64,000 nucleotides of DNA. Origin: Betaproteobacteria bacterium (GTDB taxonomy: Bacteria > Pseudomonadota > Gammaproteobacteria > Burkholderiales > Rhodocyclaceae). Positions within the stretch are counted from its first letter, which is position 1. Each line of letters starts with the position of its first letter. Both the position numbers and the translations under genes were made by a program. Below the pieces are notes generated by a model. The model did not search any database. It had not been told where the DNA came from and saw only the letters and a program-made list of their open reading frames with translations. Below are positions 45,005 through 55,759 of this stretch, piece by piece. The stretch is taken from positions 1-64,000 of the forward strand of contig VGHJ01000004.1 in the NCBI GenBank assembly GCA_016868295.1, given 5' to 3'.

Positions 45005-47551
45005 ATGAAACTGACGCGTCGTGACTTTATCAAGGCGAATGCGGCCGTTGCCGCCGCTACCGCCGCCGGCATTTCCCTTCCCGCCAAGGAAGCGCTTGCC
45101 CAGCAGGCCGCCGACGGCATCCGCTGGGACAAGGGCGTCTGCCGCTACTGCGCCGTGGGCTGCGGCGTGCTGGTCGGCGTCAAGGATGGCCGCATCGTCG
45201 CCACCCAGGGCGACCCGGACTGCCCGGTGAATAGCGGCCTGAACTGCATCAAGGGCTACTTCCTGGCGAAGATGCTGTACGCCAAGGACCGCCTGACCAA
45301 GCCGCTGCTGCGCATGAAGGACGGCAAGTTCGACAAGAACGGCGAGTTCGCCCCGGTTTCCTGGGATGCGGCCTTCGACATCATGGCGCAGAAGGTCAAG
45401 GAAACGATGAAGAACCCCGATCAGGGGCCGTTCGGCGTTTCCATGTTCGGTTCCGGCCAGGCGACGATCTGGGAAGGCTATGCCGCCGTCAAGCTCTGGA
45501 AGGCCGGCTTCCGCTCCAACAGCATCGACCCGAATGCGCGCCACTGCATGGCCTCCGCCGTGGCCGCCTTCATGCGCACCTTCAACATGGACGAGCCGAT
45601 GGGCTGCTACGACGACATCGAGCACGCCGACGCCTTCGTGCTGTGGGGCTCGAACATGGCCGAGATGCACCCGGTGCTGTGGTCGCGCATGACCAACCGC
45701 CGCCTGACCGCCAAGCACGTCAAGTTCCATGTGCTGTCCACCTTCGGTACCCGCTCCTGCGAGCTGGCGGACAACGAGATGATCTTCAAGCCGCAGTCCG
45801 ACCTGGCGATCCAGAACTACATCTGCAACTACATCATCCAGTCCGGCGCGGTGAACAAGGACTTCGTCGCCAAGACCGCCCTCTTCCGCCAGGGCGTGAC
45901 CGACATCGGCTACGGCCTGCGCCCCAACCATCCGCTCGAGCAGGTGGCGAACAACAACGGCTATCCCGGCCCGGACGGCAAGCCCAAGGGCGACCCGAAT
46001 GCGTCCAAGCCGATCAGCTTCGAGGAGTTCGCCAAGTTCGTTTCGGAATACACGCTCGAGAAGACCCACGAAATCTCCGGCGTGCCGAAGGACAAGCTCG
46101 AGCTGCTGGCGAAGACCTACGCCGACCCGAAGATCAAGGTCACGTCGTTCTGGTGCATGGGCTTCAACCAGCACACCCGCGGCACCTGGGTGAACAACAT
46201 GAACTACAACATCCACCTGCTGGTCGGCAAGATCTCCGAGCCGGGCAACAGCCCCTTCTCGCTCACCGGCCAGCCGACGGCCTGCGGCACGGCGCGCGAG
46301 GTCGGCGTCTTCGCCCACCGCCTGCCCGCCGACATGGTGGTGATGAATCCGAAGCACCGCGAGATTTCCGAGAAGATCTGGAAACTGCCGGACGGCACGA
46401 TTCCCGCGCGCATCGGCTACCACGCCGTGTTGCAGTCGCGCATGCTCAAGGACGGCAAGATCGGCTTCTACTGGACCACCACCACCAACAACATGCAGGC
46501 CGGCCCGAACATCAACGGCGAGATCTATCCCGGCTGGCGCAACCCGAAGGCCTTCGTGGTGGTGTCCGACATCTATCCGACCGTCTCGGCCATGGCGGCC
46601 GACCTGATCCTGCCCTGCGCGTCCTGGATGGAGAAGGAAGGCGCCTTCGGCAACGCCGAGCGGCGCGGCCAGTTCTGGCGCCAGCAGGTCAAGGCGCCGG
46701 GCGACTGCAAGTCCGATCTCTGGCAGATCATGGAGTTCTCCAAGCGCTTCAAGACCGACGAGGTGTGGCCGGCCGATCTGCTCGCCAAGGCGCCCGAACT
46801 GAAGGGCAAGACCCTCTACGAGGTGTTGTTCGCCAACGGTCAGGTCAACAAGTTCCCGAAGGAAGAGGCCGCCAAGACCAATGCGCACGCCTGGGCGGGC
46901 TACACCACCGACGAGAACGAGCATTTCGGCTACTACGTGCAGAAGGGCCTGTTCGAGGAATACCGCACCTTCACGCTCGGCAAGGGCAAGGACATGGGCG
47001 AGTTCGACCACTACCACAAGGTGCGCGGACTGCGCTGGCCGGTGGTGAACGGCAAGGAAACCCTGTGGCGCTTCCGCGAGGGCTATGACCCCTATGTCAA
47101 GGCCGGCGAAGGCGTGCGCTTCTACGGCCGCGAGGACGGCAAGGCCTGGATCTTCGCCCTGCCCTACCAGCCGGCCGCCGAGATGCCGGACAAGGAATAC
47201 GACCTCTGGCTGTGCACCGGCCGCGTGCTCGAGCACTGGCATACCGGCTCCATGACGCGCCGCGTGCCCGAGCTCTACCGCGCCTTCCCGGACGCCCCGG
47301 TGTGGATGCACCCGAAGGACGCCGAGAAGCGCGGCCTGAAGAACGGCGACGCGGTCAAGGCCGTCACCCGCCGCGGCGAGGTCGCCCTGCGCGTGAGCAC
47401 ACGCGGCCGCAACAAGATGCCGGAAGGGATGGTCTTCATCCCCTTCTTCGACGAACACCGCCTGGTGAACAAGCTGACGCTCGACGCCACCTGCCCGATC
47501 TCGAAAGAGACGGACTTCAAGAAGTGCGCGGTGAAGATCGTCAAGGCGTAA
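45005..47551 (+). CDS. napA: Periplasmic nitrate reductase catalytic subunit NapA
   Basis: The 848-residue Mo-bisMGD enzyme has a Tat signal ([19 protein letters not shown]; Arg5-Arg6), the [4Fe-4S] cysteines 46, 49, 53 and 81 (CRYCAVGC ... CIKGY), and the Mo-ligand Cys in [12 protein letters not shown] near residue 181. It reduces nitrate to nitrite in the periplasm with electrons from NapB. The length is the normal NapA length. Confidence 0.97.
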   Translation: MKLTRRDFIKANAAVAAATAAGISLPAKEALAQQAADGIRWDKGVCRYCAVGCGVLVGVKDGRIVATQGDPDCPVNSGLNCIKGYFLAKMLYAKDRLTKPLLRMKDGKFDKNGEFAPVSWDAAFDIMAQKVKETMKNPDQGPFGVSMFGSGQATIWEGYAAVKLWKAGFRSNSIDPNARHCMASAVAAFMRTFNMDEPMGCYDDIEHADAFVLWGSNMAEMHPVLWSRMTNRRLTAKHVKFHVLSTFGTRSCELADNEMIFKPQSDLAIQNYICNYIIQSGAVNKDFVAKTALFRQGVTDIGYGLRPNHPLEQVANNNGYPGPDGKPKGDPNASKPISFEEFAKFVSEYTLEKTHEISGVPKDKLELLAKTYADPKIKVTSFWCMGFNQHTRGTWVNNMNYNIHLLVGKISEPGNSPFSLTGQPTACGTAREVGVFAHRLPADMVVMNPKHREISEKIWKLPDGTIPARIGYHAVLQSRMLKDGKIGFYWTTTTNNMQAGPNINGEIYPGWRNPKAFVVVSDIYPTVSAMAADLILPCASWMEKEGAFGNAERRGQFWRQQVKAPGDCKSDLWQIMEFSKRFKTDEVWPADLLAKAPELKGKTLYEVLFANGQVNKFPKEEAAKTNAHAWAGYTTDENEHFGYYVQKGLFEEYRTFTLGKGKDMGEFDHYHKVRGLRWPVVNGKETLWRFREGYDPYVKAGEGVRFYGREDGKAWIFALPYQPAAEMPDKEYDLWLCTGRVLEHWHTGSMTRRVPELYRAFPDAPVWMHPKDAEKRGLKNGDAVKAVTRRGEVALRVSTRGRNKMPEGMVFIPFFDEHRLVNKLTLDATCPISKETDFKKCAVKIVKA

Positions 47552-47629
47552 TCCGACAAGGCATCAGGGAGCGCGACGGCGGGCGACCCGCATGGGCCGT
47601 CCGACGGGAGACGCAGCCCGGCACGCATC

Positions 47630-48496
47630 ATGGATACCGAAAAGCCCAGGAAGGCGCCCGCCTCCTCGCAGGCGCGGCGGCAGTTTCTGTTCGATTCCGC
47701 CCGCATGGCGTGCGGCGTCAGTCTGCTGGGACTGGGTGTCGGACTCTATGCGCGGAACGCCACCGCGCTGCCCCCTGCCGCCCTGCGCCCGCCGGGCGCC
47801 CTGCCCGAGCCCGAATTTTCCGCCGCCTGCATCCGCTGCGGCATGTGCGTGCGCGACTGTCCCTACCACATGCTCCATCTGGCCAAGCCGGAAGACCCGA
47901 TGCCGACGGGAACCCCGTACTTCGTGGCGCGCCAGGCGCCCTGCGAAATGTGCGAGGACATCCCCTGCGTGAAGGCTTGTCCGACCAGCGCGCTGGATCA
48001 CTCGCTGAAGGACATCACCAAGGCAAAAATGGGCCTGGCGGTGCTGGTCGACCAGGAAACCTGCCTCAACTTCCTCGGCCTGCGCTGCGACATCTGCTAT
48101 CGCGTCTGCCCGGTGCTCGACAAGGCGATCACCCTCGCTCCGCAGTCCAACACCCGCACCGGTGCGCATACGCTGTTCATCCCGGTGGTGCATTCCGAGC
48201 ACTGCACCGGCTGCGGTCTGTGCGAGAAGGCCTGCCCGACGGCGATTGCCGCGATCAAGGTTCTGCCGATCTACGTGGCCAAGGGCCAGTTGTCCGCCCA
48301 CTACCGCCTCGGCTGGGTCGAGAAGGAGAAAGCGGGCGGCAGCCTGGTGACGCCGGACGTCGAGCACCGCTACCACACGCCGGAAGGCCTGAAATACGAT
48401 CACCGCTCCGGCAAGGTGGTTCCCGACATGCCGCCGTCGTCGGACGCCGCCCCGCCGGCGCCGGCGCTCAAGGCCTTGCAGGGGAACAAGCTGTGA
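47630..48496 (+). CDS. napG: Ferredoxin-type quinol dehydrogenase subunit NapG
   Basis: The 288-residue periplasmic iron-sulfur protein has a Tat-like signal (ARRQFLFDSARMACGVSLLG) and four [4Fe-4S] motifs (CIRCGMCVRDCP, CEMCEDIPCVKACP, CDICYRVCP, CTGCGLCEKACP). With NapH it forms a quinol-oxidising module that passes electrons toward NapB. It is separated from napA by 78 bp with no clear signal. It overlaps napH. Confidence 0.94.
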   Translation: MDTEKPRKAPASSQARRQFLFDSARMACGVSLLGLGVGLYARNATALPPAALRPPGALPEPEFSAACIRCGMCVRDCPYHMLHLAKPEDPMPTGTPYFVARQAPCEMCEDIPCVKACPTSALDHSLKDITKAKMGLAVLVDQETCLNFLGLRCDICYRVCPVLDKAITLAPQSNTRTGAHTLFIPVVHSEHCTGCGLCEKACPTAIAAIKVLPIYVAKGQLSAHYRLGWVEKEKAGGSLVTPDVEHRYHTPEGLKYDHRSGKVVPDMPPSSDAAPPAPALKALQGNKL

Positions 48497-49395
48497 ACGC
48501 CCCGCCCAACAGAATCGGCGCCGAGGCGATCGCCGCCAAGGGCTGGCTGGCCGCCCACAAGTGGCTGTTCCTGCGCCGCATCAGCCAGATCGGCATCCTG
48601 CTGCTGTTCCTCGTCGGGCCGTGGTTCGGCTGGTGGATCGTCAAGGGCAACCTCAACTTCAGCTATACCCTGAATCTGCTGCCGCTCACCGATCCCTATT
48701 TGCTCGCGCAGATGCTGGTGGCGGGGAAGACGCCCGAGCAACTGGCCTGGATCGGCGTCGCCATCGTCGTCGTGTTCTACTTCCTGGTCGGCGGGCGCAG
48801 CTATTGTTCCTGGGTCTGTCCGGTCAACCTGGTGAGCGACCTTGCCAGCTGGCTGCGCACGCGGCTGGGACTGAAGGGCGGGGCGCACCTGTCGCGCAGC
48901 GCGCGCTACTGGATTCTCGGCATGACCCTGGTCGTCGCCGCCGTGACCGGCACGATCGCCTGGGAAATGGTCAATCCGGTGTCGATGCTGCACCGCGGCC
49001 TGTTCTTCGGCGTCGGTTTCGCCTGGGCGGTGGTGCTCGCGGTGTTCCTGTTCGAGCTGTTCGTGATGCGCCAGGGCTGGTGCGGCCGTCTTTGTCCGGT
49101 CGGCGCGTTCTACAGCCTGATCGGCAAGCTTTCGCTGCTGCGCATCAGGCTGCCGCAACGCGAGGCCTGCAACGATTGCATGGACTGCTTTGCCGTCTGC
49201 CCCGAGCCGCAGGTGATCCGCCCGGCGCTGAAGGGCGTGGATGGCGCGGGACCGGCGATCCTGGCCGCCAACTGCACGAATTGCGGGCGCTGCATCGATG
49301 TCTGCTCGAAGGACGTGTTCGTTTTCGGCACGCGTTTCGGCGACAAGGTGGAAAAAATTTCTCCGTCGGCGAAGAGAATTGCGCCGGCGGCATGA
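48493..49395 (+). CDS. napH: Quinol dehydrogenase membrane subunit NapH
   Basis: The 300-residue membrane protein has four helices, two cytoplasmic CxxxCP motifs (CSWVCPVNL, CGRLCPVGA), and two C-terminal [4Fe-4S] sites (CNDCMDCFAVCP, CTNCGRCIDVCSKD). The GTG start at 48493 overlaps the napG stop. NapGH takes the quinol oxidase role here because no napC is in this operon. A napC/nirT-like gene is found separately at the right edge. Confidence 0.94.
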   Translation: MNAPPNRIGAEAIAAKGWLAAHKWLFLRRISQIGILLLFLVGPWFGWWIVKGNLNFSYTLNLLPLTDPYLLAQMLVAGKTPEQLAWIGVAIVVVFYFLVGGRSYCSWVCPVNLVSDLASWLRTRLGLKGGAHLSRSARYWILGMTLVVAAVTGTIAWEMVNPVSMLHRGLFFGVGFAWAVVLAVFLFELFVMRQGWCGRLCPVGAFYSLIGKLSLLRIRLPQREACNDCMDCFAVCPEPQVIRPALKGVDGAGPAILAANCTNCGRCIDVCSKDVFVFGTRFGDKVEKISPSAKRIAPAA

Positions 49396-49442
49396 AGGCA
49401 AGAGGTAAGTTCGATTAACTTTATACGCGAAGGGAGACGATC

Positions 49443-49895
49443 ATGAAAAGGTCCGTCACGATTGGTCTGGCAGCCGTTCTTGCGGCGGTGTTGTACGGGT
49501 GCGCCCAATACGGGGGCGTGGCGGCGTTGCGCGGGTCGGATACGGCCGCCGCCGACCAGGCGCCTGCCGCGCATTTTGTTTACATGGGCAAGAAGCCCGG
49601 TCTGCAGAAGCCGATCGATCGCACTATCAAGGGGCAGCCGCCCCTGGTGCCCCACGCTGTCGACAACTTCGACGAAATCACCGTCGCGGAAAACCAGTGC
49701 ATGGATTGCCACAGTATCGAGAAATACCGCGAAAAACAGGCGCCCAAACTCGGCGACAGCCACCTCGCCTTCAGCAAGGACGGCATGAAGAAGACGCTAC
49801 TCATGGACCGCTACCAGTGCAATACTTGCCACGTGCCGCAGGTGGACGCCAAGCCGCTGGTCGAGACGAATTTCGTCGGCAGCATCCAGAAGTAA
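49443..49895 (+). CDS. napB: NapB diheme cytochrome c
   Basis: The 150-residue small subunit of periplasmic nitrate reductase has heme sites CMDCH (86-90) and CNTCH (126-130) and the conserved PPLVPHAVDNFDEITV, KQAPKLGDSHLAF and FVGSIQK segments. The N-terminal signal ends LYGC, which could be a lipobox, so the protein may be lipid-anchored; ordinary Sec cleavage is also possible. A strong terminator follows. Confidence 0.94.
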   Translation: MKRSVTIGLAAVLAAVLYGCAQYGGVAALRGSDTAAADQAPAAHFVYMGKKPGLQKPIDRTIKGQPPLVPHAVDNFDEITVAENQCMDCHSIEKYREKQAPKLGDSHLAFSKDGMKKTLLMDRYQCNTCHVPQVDAKPLVETNFVGSIQK

Positions 49896-49933
49896 GCCGG
49901 ACGACCCTTCGCGCCGCTTGCAGTAATCACGCA

Positions 49934-49970
49934 GGCCGTGACCGGCAGTGCCGGTCGCGGCCTTTTTTTT
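49934..49970 (+). terminator. Intrinsic terminator of the nap operon
   Basis: Arms GGCCG-GACCGGC and GCCGGTC-CGGCC over a 3-nt loop, followed by eight or more T. It lies between napB and the converging DUF1330 gene. Confidence 0.92.
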
Positions 49971-49975
49971 TGCCT

Positions 49976-50260
49976 TCAGGATTCGTAGGCGATGAGCGTG
50001 ACGTCGGCCGCTTCCTCGCGCAGCGGGATCAGCGCCTGGTAAGCCGGCGAGTCGAACCATGCGCGCGCGGCCGCGGCATCGGCAAAGCGCAGCACGACGA
50101 CGTCGCTGTGGTCGATCGCGCCGCTGAAGGCGGCGAAGGGCTTGCCGCGAAACACCACTTCCGCCTGCCAGGGCGCCAGCGTCTCCGACACCCGGCTGCG
50201 ATAGCTTTCCCACTTCCGCAGGTCCTTCACCGCGATGCGGCCGATGACGTAGGCGGCCAT
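49976..50260 (-). CDS. DUF1330 family protein
   Basis: The 94-residue protein of the dimeric alpha-beta-barrel/ABM-like DUF1330 family begins MAAYVIGRIAVKDLRKWESY and contains HSDVVVLRFADAAAARAWFDSPAY. No enzymatic role is established for the family. It lies 7 bp after the UbiA-type gene and is probably the last gene of the long nos transcript. Confidence 0.85.
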   Translation of the reverse strand: MAAYVIGRIAVKDLRKWESYRSRVSETLAPWQAEVVFRGKPFAAFSGAIDHSDVVVLRFADAAAARAWFDSPAYQALIPLREEAADVTLIAYES

Positions 50261-50267
50261 CCTTGCC

Positions 50268-51221
50268 TCAAATGACGAGACGCGCCGCGGCCAGGCCGAC
50301 GGCGAGCAGGATGCCGTGCAGCATGGCAGCGCCGATGGTGGCGCGGATGGCCGGCACGAGTTGCGCCGGTTGCGCGGCGAGCGCCAGCAGGCCCTTCGTC
50401 GCGGCCAGCGCCGGCGCCAGCGCGACGAGCGCGGCGAGCGCCGTCCACGGCAGCGCGCCCAGCGCGACTGCGCCGATCAGCCAGCCATAGGCGATGCCGA
50501 CGACGAGCGGGTAGCCGTAGCGCGCGCGCCCGGGGCCCAGCCGCACCACCCAGTTGCGCTTGCCGGTGGCGAGGTCCGCCTTGTAATCGGGGAACTGGTT
50601 GATGTAGAGCACGTTGGCGACGTGCAGCGCATAGGGCAGGCCGGCGACGAAGGGCAGCGCCGAGAAGGCGCCGCGCTGCACGTAGTCGGCGCCGACGACG
50701 ACGATGAGCCAGCCGCAGGCCACCGCCGCTTCGCCGAGCCCTCGGCTCATCAGCTTGAAGGGCGGCGCCGAGTAGGCCCAGCCGACGAACAGCCCGGCCA
50801 GGCCGATCAGGATGAGTCCGTTGGCCGAGGTCCACGCCAGCCACAGGCCGGCGGGTATCACCGCCGCGAGCAGGGCATAGCCGAAGACGCCGGCCGCGCG
50901 CAGGCCGAGCACGCCGTTCTGGATGAAGCGGCTGCCGCCGGTGAAGGGGAACTGGCGCTCGGTGTTGGCGGCGTCGGTGCCGTTCAACGCGTCGTAGTAG
51001 TCGTTGAGCACGTTGATGCCGGCGTGCGCCACGAGGGCGAAGAAGACGGTGAAGAAGGCCGCCGCCGGGCGCAGCATGGCGCCGTCCGCCGCGGCCGTGG
51101 CCAGGCCGACGAGACAGGCGGCGAAGGTGACGCTGAGGAAGGGCGGCCGCGTCGCGGCGAAGTAGCGCAGGAAGGGGTTGGGGAAGGCGGCGAGCGTGGG
51201 CTCCATCGGCGGCGGCATCAT
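50268..51221 (-). CDS. UbiA-type prenyltransferase (MenA-like)
   Basis: The 317-residue polytopic membrane protein has the two Asp-rich motifs of aromatic prenyltransferases, NVLNDYYDALNGTD near 70-83 and NQFPDYKADLATGK near 207-220. The NDYYD form and INQFPD resemble MenA (1,4-dihydroxy-2-naphthoate prenyltransferase), which would make demethylmenaquinone. Its place at the end of the nos operon, ATGA-coupled to the TlpA-like gene, hints at a quinone link to N2O respiration. That is inference. Confidence 0.82.
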   Translation of the reverse strand: MMPPPMEPTLAAFPNPFLRYFAATRPPFLSVTFAACLVGLATAAADGAMLRPAAAFFTVFFALVAHAGINVLNDYYDALNGTDAANTERQFPFTGGSRFIQNGVLGLRAAGVFGYALLAAVIPAGLWLAWTSANGLILIGLAGLFVGWAYSAPPFKLMSRGLGEAAVACGWLIVVVGADYVQRGAFSALPFVAGLPYALHVANVLYINQFPDYKADLATGKRNWVVRLGPGRARYGYPLVVGIAYGWLIGAVALGALPWTALAALVALAPALAATKGLLALAAQPAQLVPAIRATIGAAMLHGILLAVGLAAARLVI

Positions 51222-51706
51222 TTTGCTCCAAGAAGCTGTTTCGCGGCGGCTTCGATTTCCTCGTGGTTCATGGCGCCCAGTTTACTGCCGATGACGTTGC
51301 CCTTGCGGTCGATGACGAGGGTGAACGGCACCACCGCCTTCGGATTGCCGCTGGCCTGCATCAGGGCGATGCCGCCCTCCTTGGCGAGCAGTCCCGTGTA
51401 GCGCATCTCGTAGGCCTTGGCGAAATCCTTCGTCGCCTCGAGCTTGTCGTCGAGGGCGATGCCGACGACGACGAGGCCGCGCTTCGCGTACTGGTCGTGC
51501 GCGGCGGCGAGTTCGGGGATCTCCTTGCGGCAGGGCCCGCACCAGCGCGCCCAGAAGTTCACGATGAGCGGCTTGCCGCGCAACTGTTCGAGTGCGAAGG
51601 GCTTGTCGTCGAAATCGTGCAGGGTGGCGGCGAACAGCGCGTCGGCCGAGCCCTGCGCCCAGGCTGGTGCGGCAACGAGGCAGGCAAGCAGGAAGAGCAA
51701 CCGCAT
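51218..51706 (-). CDS. TlpA/ResA-like thioredoxin
   Basis: The 162-residue exported thioredoxin-fold protein has a signal peptide (LLFLLACLVAAPAWA), the active site WCGPC in VNFWARWCGPCRKE near 52-65, and the cis-Pro loop VVPFTLVIDRKG. It probably keeps periplasmic cysteines reduced for copper or heme insertion into NosZ or the cytochromes. It is embedded between nosY and the prenyltransferase gene with overlapping ends. Confidence 0.88.
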   Translation of the reverse strand: MRLLFLLACLVAAPAWAQGSADALFAATLHDFDDKPFALEQLRGKPLIVNFWARWCGPCRKEIPELAAAHDQYAKRGLVVVGIALDDKLEATKDFAKAYEMRYTGLLAKEGGIALMQASGNPKAVVPFTLVIDRKGNVIGSKLGAMNHEEIEAAAKQLLGAK

Positions 51707-52533
51707 CAGGGGAGATCGCCGCGCCGGAAGACCAGGTAGCCGGCCAGCGCCGCCAGCGCGCCGACGACGGTCGGGTAGAGCACGGCGAAGACCTTGTAGC
51801 CGGTCGCGCCGAAGGTGTCGAGGATGACGAAGGCCGAGGGACCGAGCACGATGAGCTGCGGGTCGAACAGCGCCAGCGCCGCCGTGCGGAACACCTGCAG
51901 CGGGTTGGCCAGCGCGATGCCCACCGCCACCTCCGGCGCCACCTGGCCCTGGATCATGACGCCGAGCAGGATCAGGTCGAGGAACAGCAGCAGCGTCAGC
52001 CAGACCATGAAGGCCAGGCCTTGGGCGACGTCGGTGCTGCGCGCGATGGCGGAGACCAGCATGCCGAGGCCAAGGAAGCACCAGCCCATGGTGGCCAGCA
52101 GCAGCGTGTAGTAGCCGAACATGCCCCAGGGCACTTCGATGCCGCGGATCAGTGCCCAGCCGACCGAGCCGGCCATGGCGGCGAACACCGGCAGGAAAAT
52201 CATCAAATAGCGGCCGAGGATCTTGCCCCAGAACCAGGCGGCCAGCCCGACCGGCAGCGAGAGCAGGTACTCGAAGACGCCGGCCTCGCGGTCGCCCGCC
52301 ACCGAGCGCACCGTGGTGATCAGCACGAAGATCGGCAAAATCGCCATGGTGAGCTGGATGAAGGTGACGAGCAGGCGCGACAGGCCGATGAAGCCGAGCA
52401 CGCGCGACTCGGTCAGGCCGAAGACGAAGAGCAGCGCCACCAGCCCGCCGAAGATCAGGCAGTAGATGGCGAACCAGCGCGCGCGCAGCGATTCGACGAT
52501 GTCCAGCTTCGCGGTGAGCCAGAGTTCCTTCAT
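51706..52533 (-). CDS. nosY: ABC transporter permease NosY
   Basis: The 275-residue membrane protein has six helices. It matches the NosY permease, which with NosF and NosD delivers a sulfur species for Cu-Z assembly of nitrous oxide reductase. The conserved VAGDREAGVFEYLLSLPV loop near 79-96 contacts NosF. Both ends overlap neighbouring genes by one to four bases. Confidence 0.92.
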   Translation of the reverse strand: MKELWLTAKLDIVESLRARWFAIYCLIFGGLVALLFVFGLTESRVLGFIGLSRLLVTFIQLTMAILPIFVLITTVRSVAGDREAGVFEYLLSLPVGLAAWFWGKILGRYLMIFLPVFAAMAGSVGWALIRGIEVPWGMFGYYTLLLATMGWCFLGLGMLVSAIARSTDVAQGLAFMVWLTLLLFLDLILLGVMIQGQVAPEVAVGIALANPLQVFRTAALALFDPQLIVLGPSAFVILDTFGATGYKVFAVLYPTVVGALAALAGYLVFRRGDLP

Positions 52534-52993
52534 TTGCCTTTGGCGAGAATTTGCTCTCGCATCGCTTCAAAAGTCAGGCTCTGCGGGACGGCATCGCGCA
52601 CCGCGGCGAAATTGTAGCCCATCGGCGAGAGCCGCCCGCCGAGGTAGTGCGCCGCGCGCGGGTCGAGCCAGGTCGTGCCGCGCATGTCGGTCGAGTCGGC
52701 CACCCACATGCGGGTAGCGGGCGCCGCCATCCACGGGTGCAGCGCCGCCTTGTCGCGCAGCCAGAAGACGAGGCAGCCGATGTCGTCGAACTTGAAGACG
52801 GCGTCCTTCTCGCCGCCGCGCAACTCGGCGGCGAAGCGCGGGTCGGAGATCACCATGTTGCAGCGGACGCAGGTGTCGCGGTCCCACTTGATCTCGGCCA
52901 TGCCTTCCGGCCAGTTGCCCTTTTTGCCGCAGGCGCCGAGGGCAGCGGCGAGGGCGCCGCCGGCAGTCAGATGCAGGAATTCGCGCCGCCGCA

Positions 52994-52997
<4 letters not shown>
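52530..52997 (-). CDS. nosL: Copper chaperone NosL
   Basis: The 155-residue protein has a Tat/lipoprotein-like signal (MMRRREFLHLTAGGALAAALGAC) and the NosL copper-binding segment CVRCNMVISDPRFAAEL near residues 43-59. It supplies Cu(I) to NosZ. The order F-L-Y here differs from the common F-Y-L. Motif copy 14 codes AVPQSLTFE near its C-terminus. Confidence 0.9.
52570..52593 (+). repeat. 24-bp bipartite motif, copy 14 (in nosL)
   Basis: AAAGTCAGGC-N8-ACGGCA, two mismatches; read in nosL as AVPQSLTF. Confidence 0.62.
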
Positions 52998-53875
<878 letters not shown>

Positions 53876-53894
53876 GAAGGGGTGAATTATACGG

Positions 53895-54878
53895 TCACAG
53901 CAGCTTGGAAAGCCCCTTCACGTCGAAGGTCAATGAGCCGGTCGGGCAGACGTCCACGCAGAGGCCGCAGCGCGTGCAGTCGGGGCCGATCGGCACTTCG
54001 GTGTGCACGGCGCGACCCTTGATCACGGTGTCGAGGACATGCGGCACCAGGCAGACCTTGCGGCAGTTGCCCTCGTGGAAGCAGCTCTCCAGGGTGTACT
54101 TGATGCGCAGCGGGGTGAAGATGCCGACGACGCCGTAGGTGAGTCCGATCGGGCAGGCGTAGCGGCACCAGGCGCGGCGCACGAAGAAGACCTCGAACAC
54201 CAGCAGCGCCAGCACCCAGAGCAGGGCCAGGCCGGGGCCGTAGATGAGGGCGCGCGAGACGATGCCGGTGGGCGAGATGGCCTCGTACACCGTGTAGCCG
54301 GTGGCCACCGCCAATAGCGCGAAGACGATCCAGAACACCGTGCGCAGCCGCCGGTCGACCGGCGCGTCGGTGACCAGCTTTTCCCTCATCAGCCGGAGGT
54401 GGATCTTCTCCGCCCACTCGGCGAGCAGGTGGTAGGGACAGACCCAGGAGCAGAAGGAACGCCCGCCGAAGAGGATCCACAGCACCAGCACGGTGGCGGT
54501 GCCGATCAGCAGGTTGGTGATGATGTGCTTGTGGGCGAGCATCACCTGCAGGGCGGAATTGAGGTCGATGAGATGAAAGCCGATGAAGCGCGAGGCGGTG
54601 AGCGCCCCTTCCAGGATCTGGACGTCGAAGTAATACGAGAAGACGAAGAACAGGTTGACCAGCGCCAGGGTGATCCAGCGCCGGTTGCGCCACTTGTGCG
54701 AGGTGTTCATGTGCGCCTCGGCGTGCGCCGCCGCGGCCTGCAGCTTCTCCTTGTTGGTGGTGCGTTTGACGAGGTGAATCTGCCGCGCCTCTTCGCTGAC
54801 GGCTTCCGGCTTCCTCGGCTCGCGGCCGAACATTACCAGGATCTGCTCGAGGAAACGCTTTCTCAGAAAAGTGTTCAT
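53895..54878 (-). CDS. nosH: NapH-type ferredoxin membrane protein NosH
   Basis: The 327-residue protein has four to five helices, two cytoplasmic CxxxCP motifs (CSWVCPYHL, CRYACPIGL) and a C-terminal [4Fe-4S] site (CTRCGLCVDVCPTGS), the NapH/NosH architecture. In clade II nos clusters NosG and NosH are thought to take electrons from menaquinol to N2O reductase. It overlaps nosG by 4 bp. Confidence 0.88.
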   Translation of the reverse strand: MNTFLRKRFLEQILVMFGREPRKPEAVSEEARQIHLVKRTTNKEKLQAAAAHAEAHMNTSHKWRNRRWITLALVNLFFVFSYYFDVQILEGALTASRFIGFHLIDLNSALQVMLAHKHIITNLLIGTATVLVLWILFGGRSFCSWVCPYHLLAEWAEKIHLRLMREKLVTDAPVDRRLRTVFWIVFALLAVATGYTVYEAISPTGIVSRALIYGPGLALLWVLALLVFEVFFVRRAWCRYACPIGLTYGVVGIFTPLRIKYTLESCFHEGNCRKVCLVPHVLDTVIKGRAVHTEVPIGPDCTRCGLCVDVCPTGSLTFDVKGLSKLL

Positions 54879-55759
54879 GCTCTCCAGACCTCCCTCGGCA
54901 CGATTTCGATGCTGACCGGCTCGGTCGGACAGATCATCTCGCAGACGCCGCAGCCGACGCAGGGCTCGTGCACCACCGGCGACTTGCGCTGCGTGCCGTC
55001 GGGCGCGTACACCGTCTCGATGGAAATGGCGCCCTTGATCGGGCACTCGCGCACGCACAGGTCGCATTCCTCGACCTCGTAGCGCACCTCGGCAATGGGA
55101 ACCGGCTTCCAGCGGTCGATGCGCATGTAGCGCATCTTGCCGCGGAAACTGTGGCCGCGCGCCGGGCCCTTGAAGCCCTTGCCCTTGATCGCCAGGCACA
55201 TCTCGGGCCGCGTCAGGCGCGCCACGCCCATGCGTTCGCTCAGATTGAGCGTCGGCTCCGGATCCTTTTCCTTGGGGATGAGAATCGGCTTGGCGGCAAG
55301 CTGCGCGCCCGGCCGCACCGGCATGAAGGCCGGCTTGTTGTAGGTGAGCGAGCCGGTCGGGCAGGCGAGAACGCACTGCACCGCATCGCAGGAAAAGTCG
55401 CAGGCCTGGCTGCGCGCGTCGATGTAGGGCGCGCCGACGCCGACGCCGTCGATCAGGTCGGCCAGCTTGATGGCCTGCACCGGACAGACCTGTACGCATT
55501 GCCCGCACTTGATGCAGGAGGCGAGGAAATCCTTTTCGTCCAGGGCGCCGGGCGGGCGCAGGCGCGGCTTGCGCGCATAGACCAGCGGCAGGAAACCCGA
55601 CAGGCCGGCGCCGACGATGCCGCCGGTGAGCAGCAGGGTGCGCAGAAACTTTCGCCGCAGTTCCTGGCGCTTGGCGCGCGAGAGCGGTGGCGGCTTGGGC
55701 TTGCCGGCCGGTTTTTCGGCCGGAACGGGCGGTTCGTCCGTCTTGTTTTCGTTACTCAT
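54875..55759 (-). CDS. nosG: NapG-type ferredoxin NosG
   Basis: The 294-residue protein has a Pro/Lys-rich cytoplasmic N-terminus, a membrane/Tat-like helix (LRRKFLRTLLLTGGIVGAGLSG) and [4Fe-4S] motifs (CIKCGQCVQVCP, CDAVQCVLACP, CDLCVRECP, CVGCGVCEMICP). It is the partner of NosH. ATG 55759 was chosen because the frame continues far upstream through nosD but only this start follows a ribosome-binding site and gives the family N-terminus. Confidence 0.88.
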   Translation of the reverse strand: MSNENKTDEPPVPAEKPAGKPKPPPLSRAKRQELRRKFLRTLLLTGGIVGAGLSGFLPLVYARKPRLRPPGALDEKDFLASCIKCGQCVQVCPVQAIKLADLIDGVGVGAPYIDARSQACDFSCDAVQCVLACPTGSLTYNKPAFMPVRPGAQLAAKPILIPKEKDPEPTLNLSERMGVARLTRPEMCLAIKGKGFKGPARGHSFRGKMRYMRIDRWKPVPIAEVRYEVEECDLCVRECPIKGAISIETVYAPDGTQRKSPVVHEPCVGCGVCEMICPTEPVSIEIVPREVWRA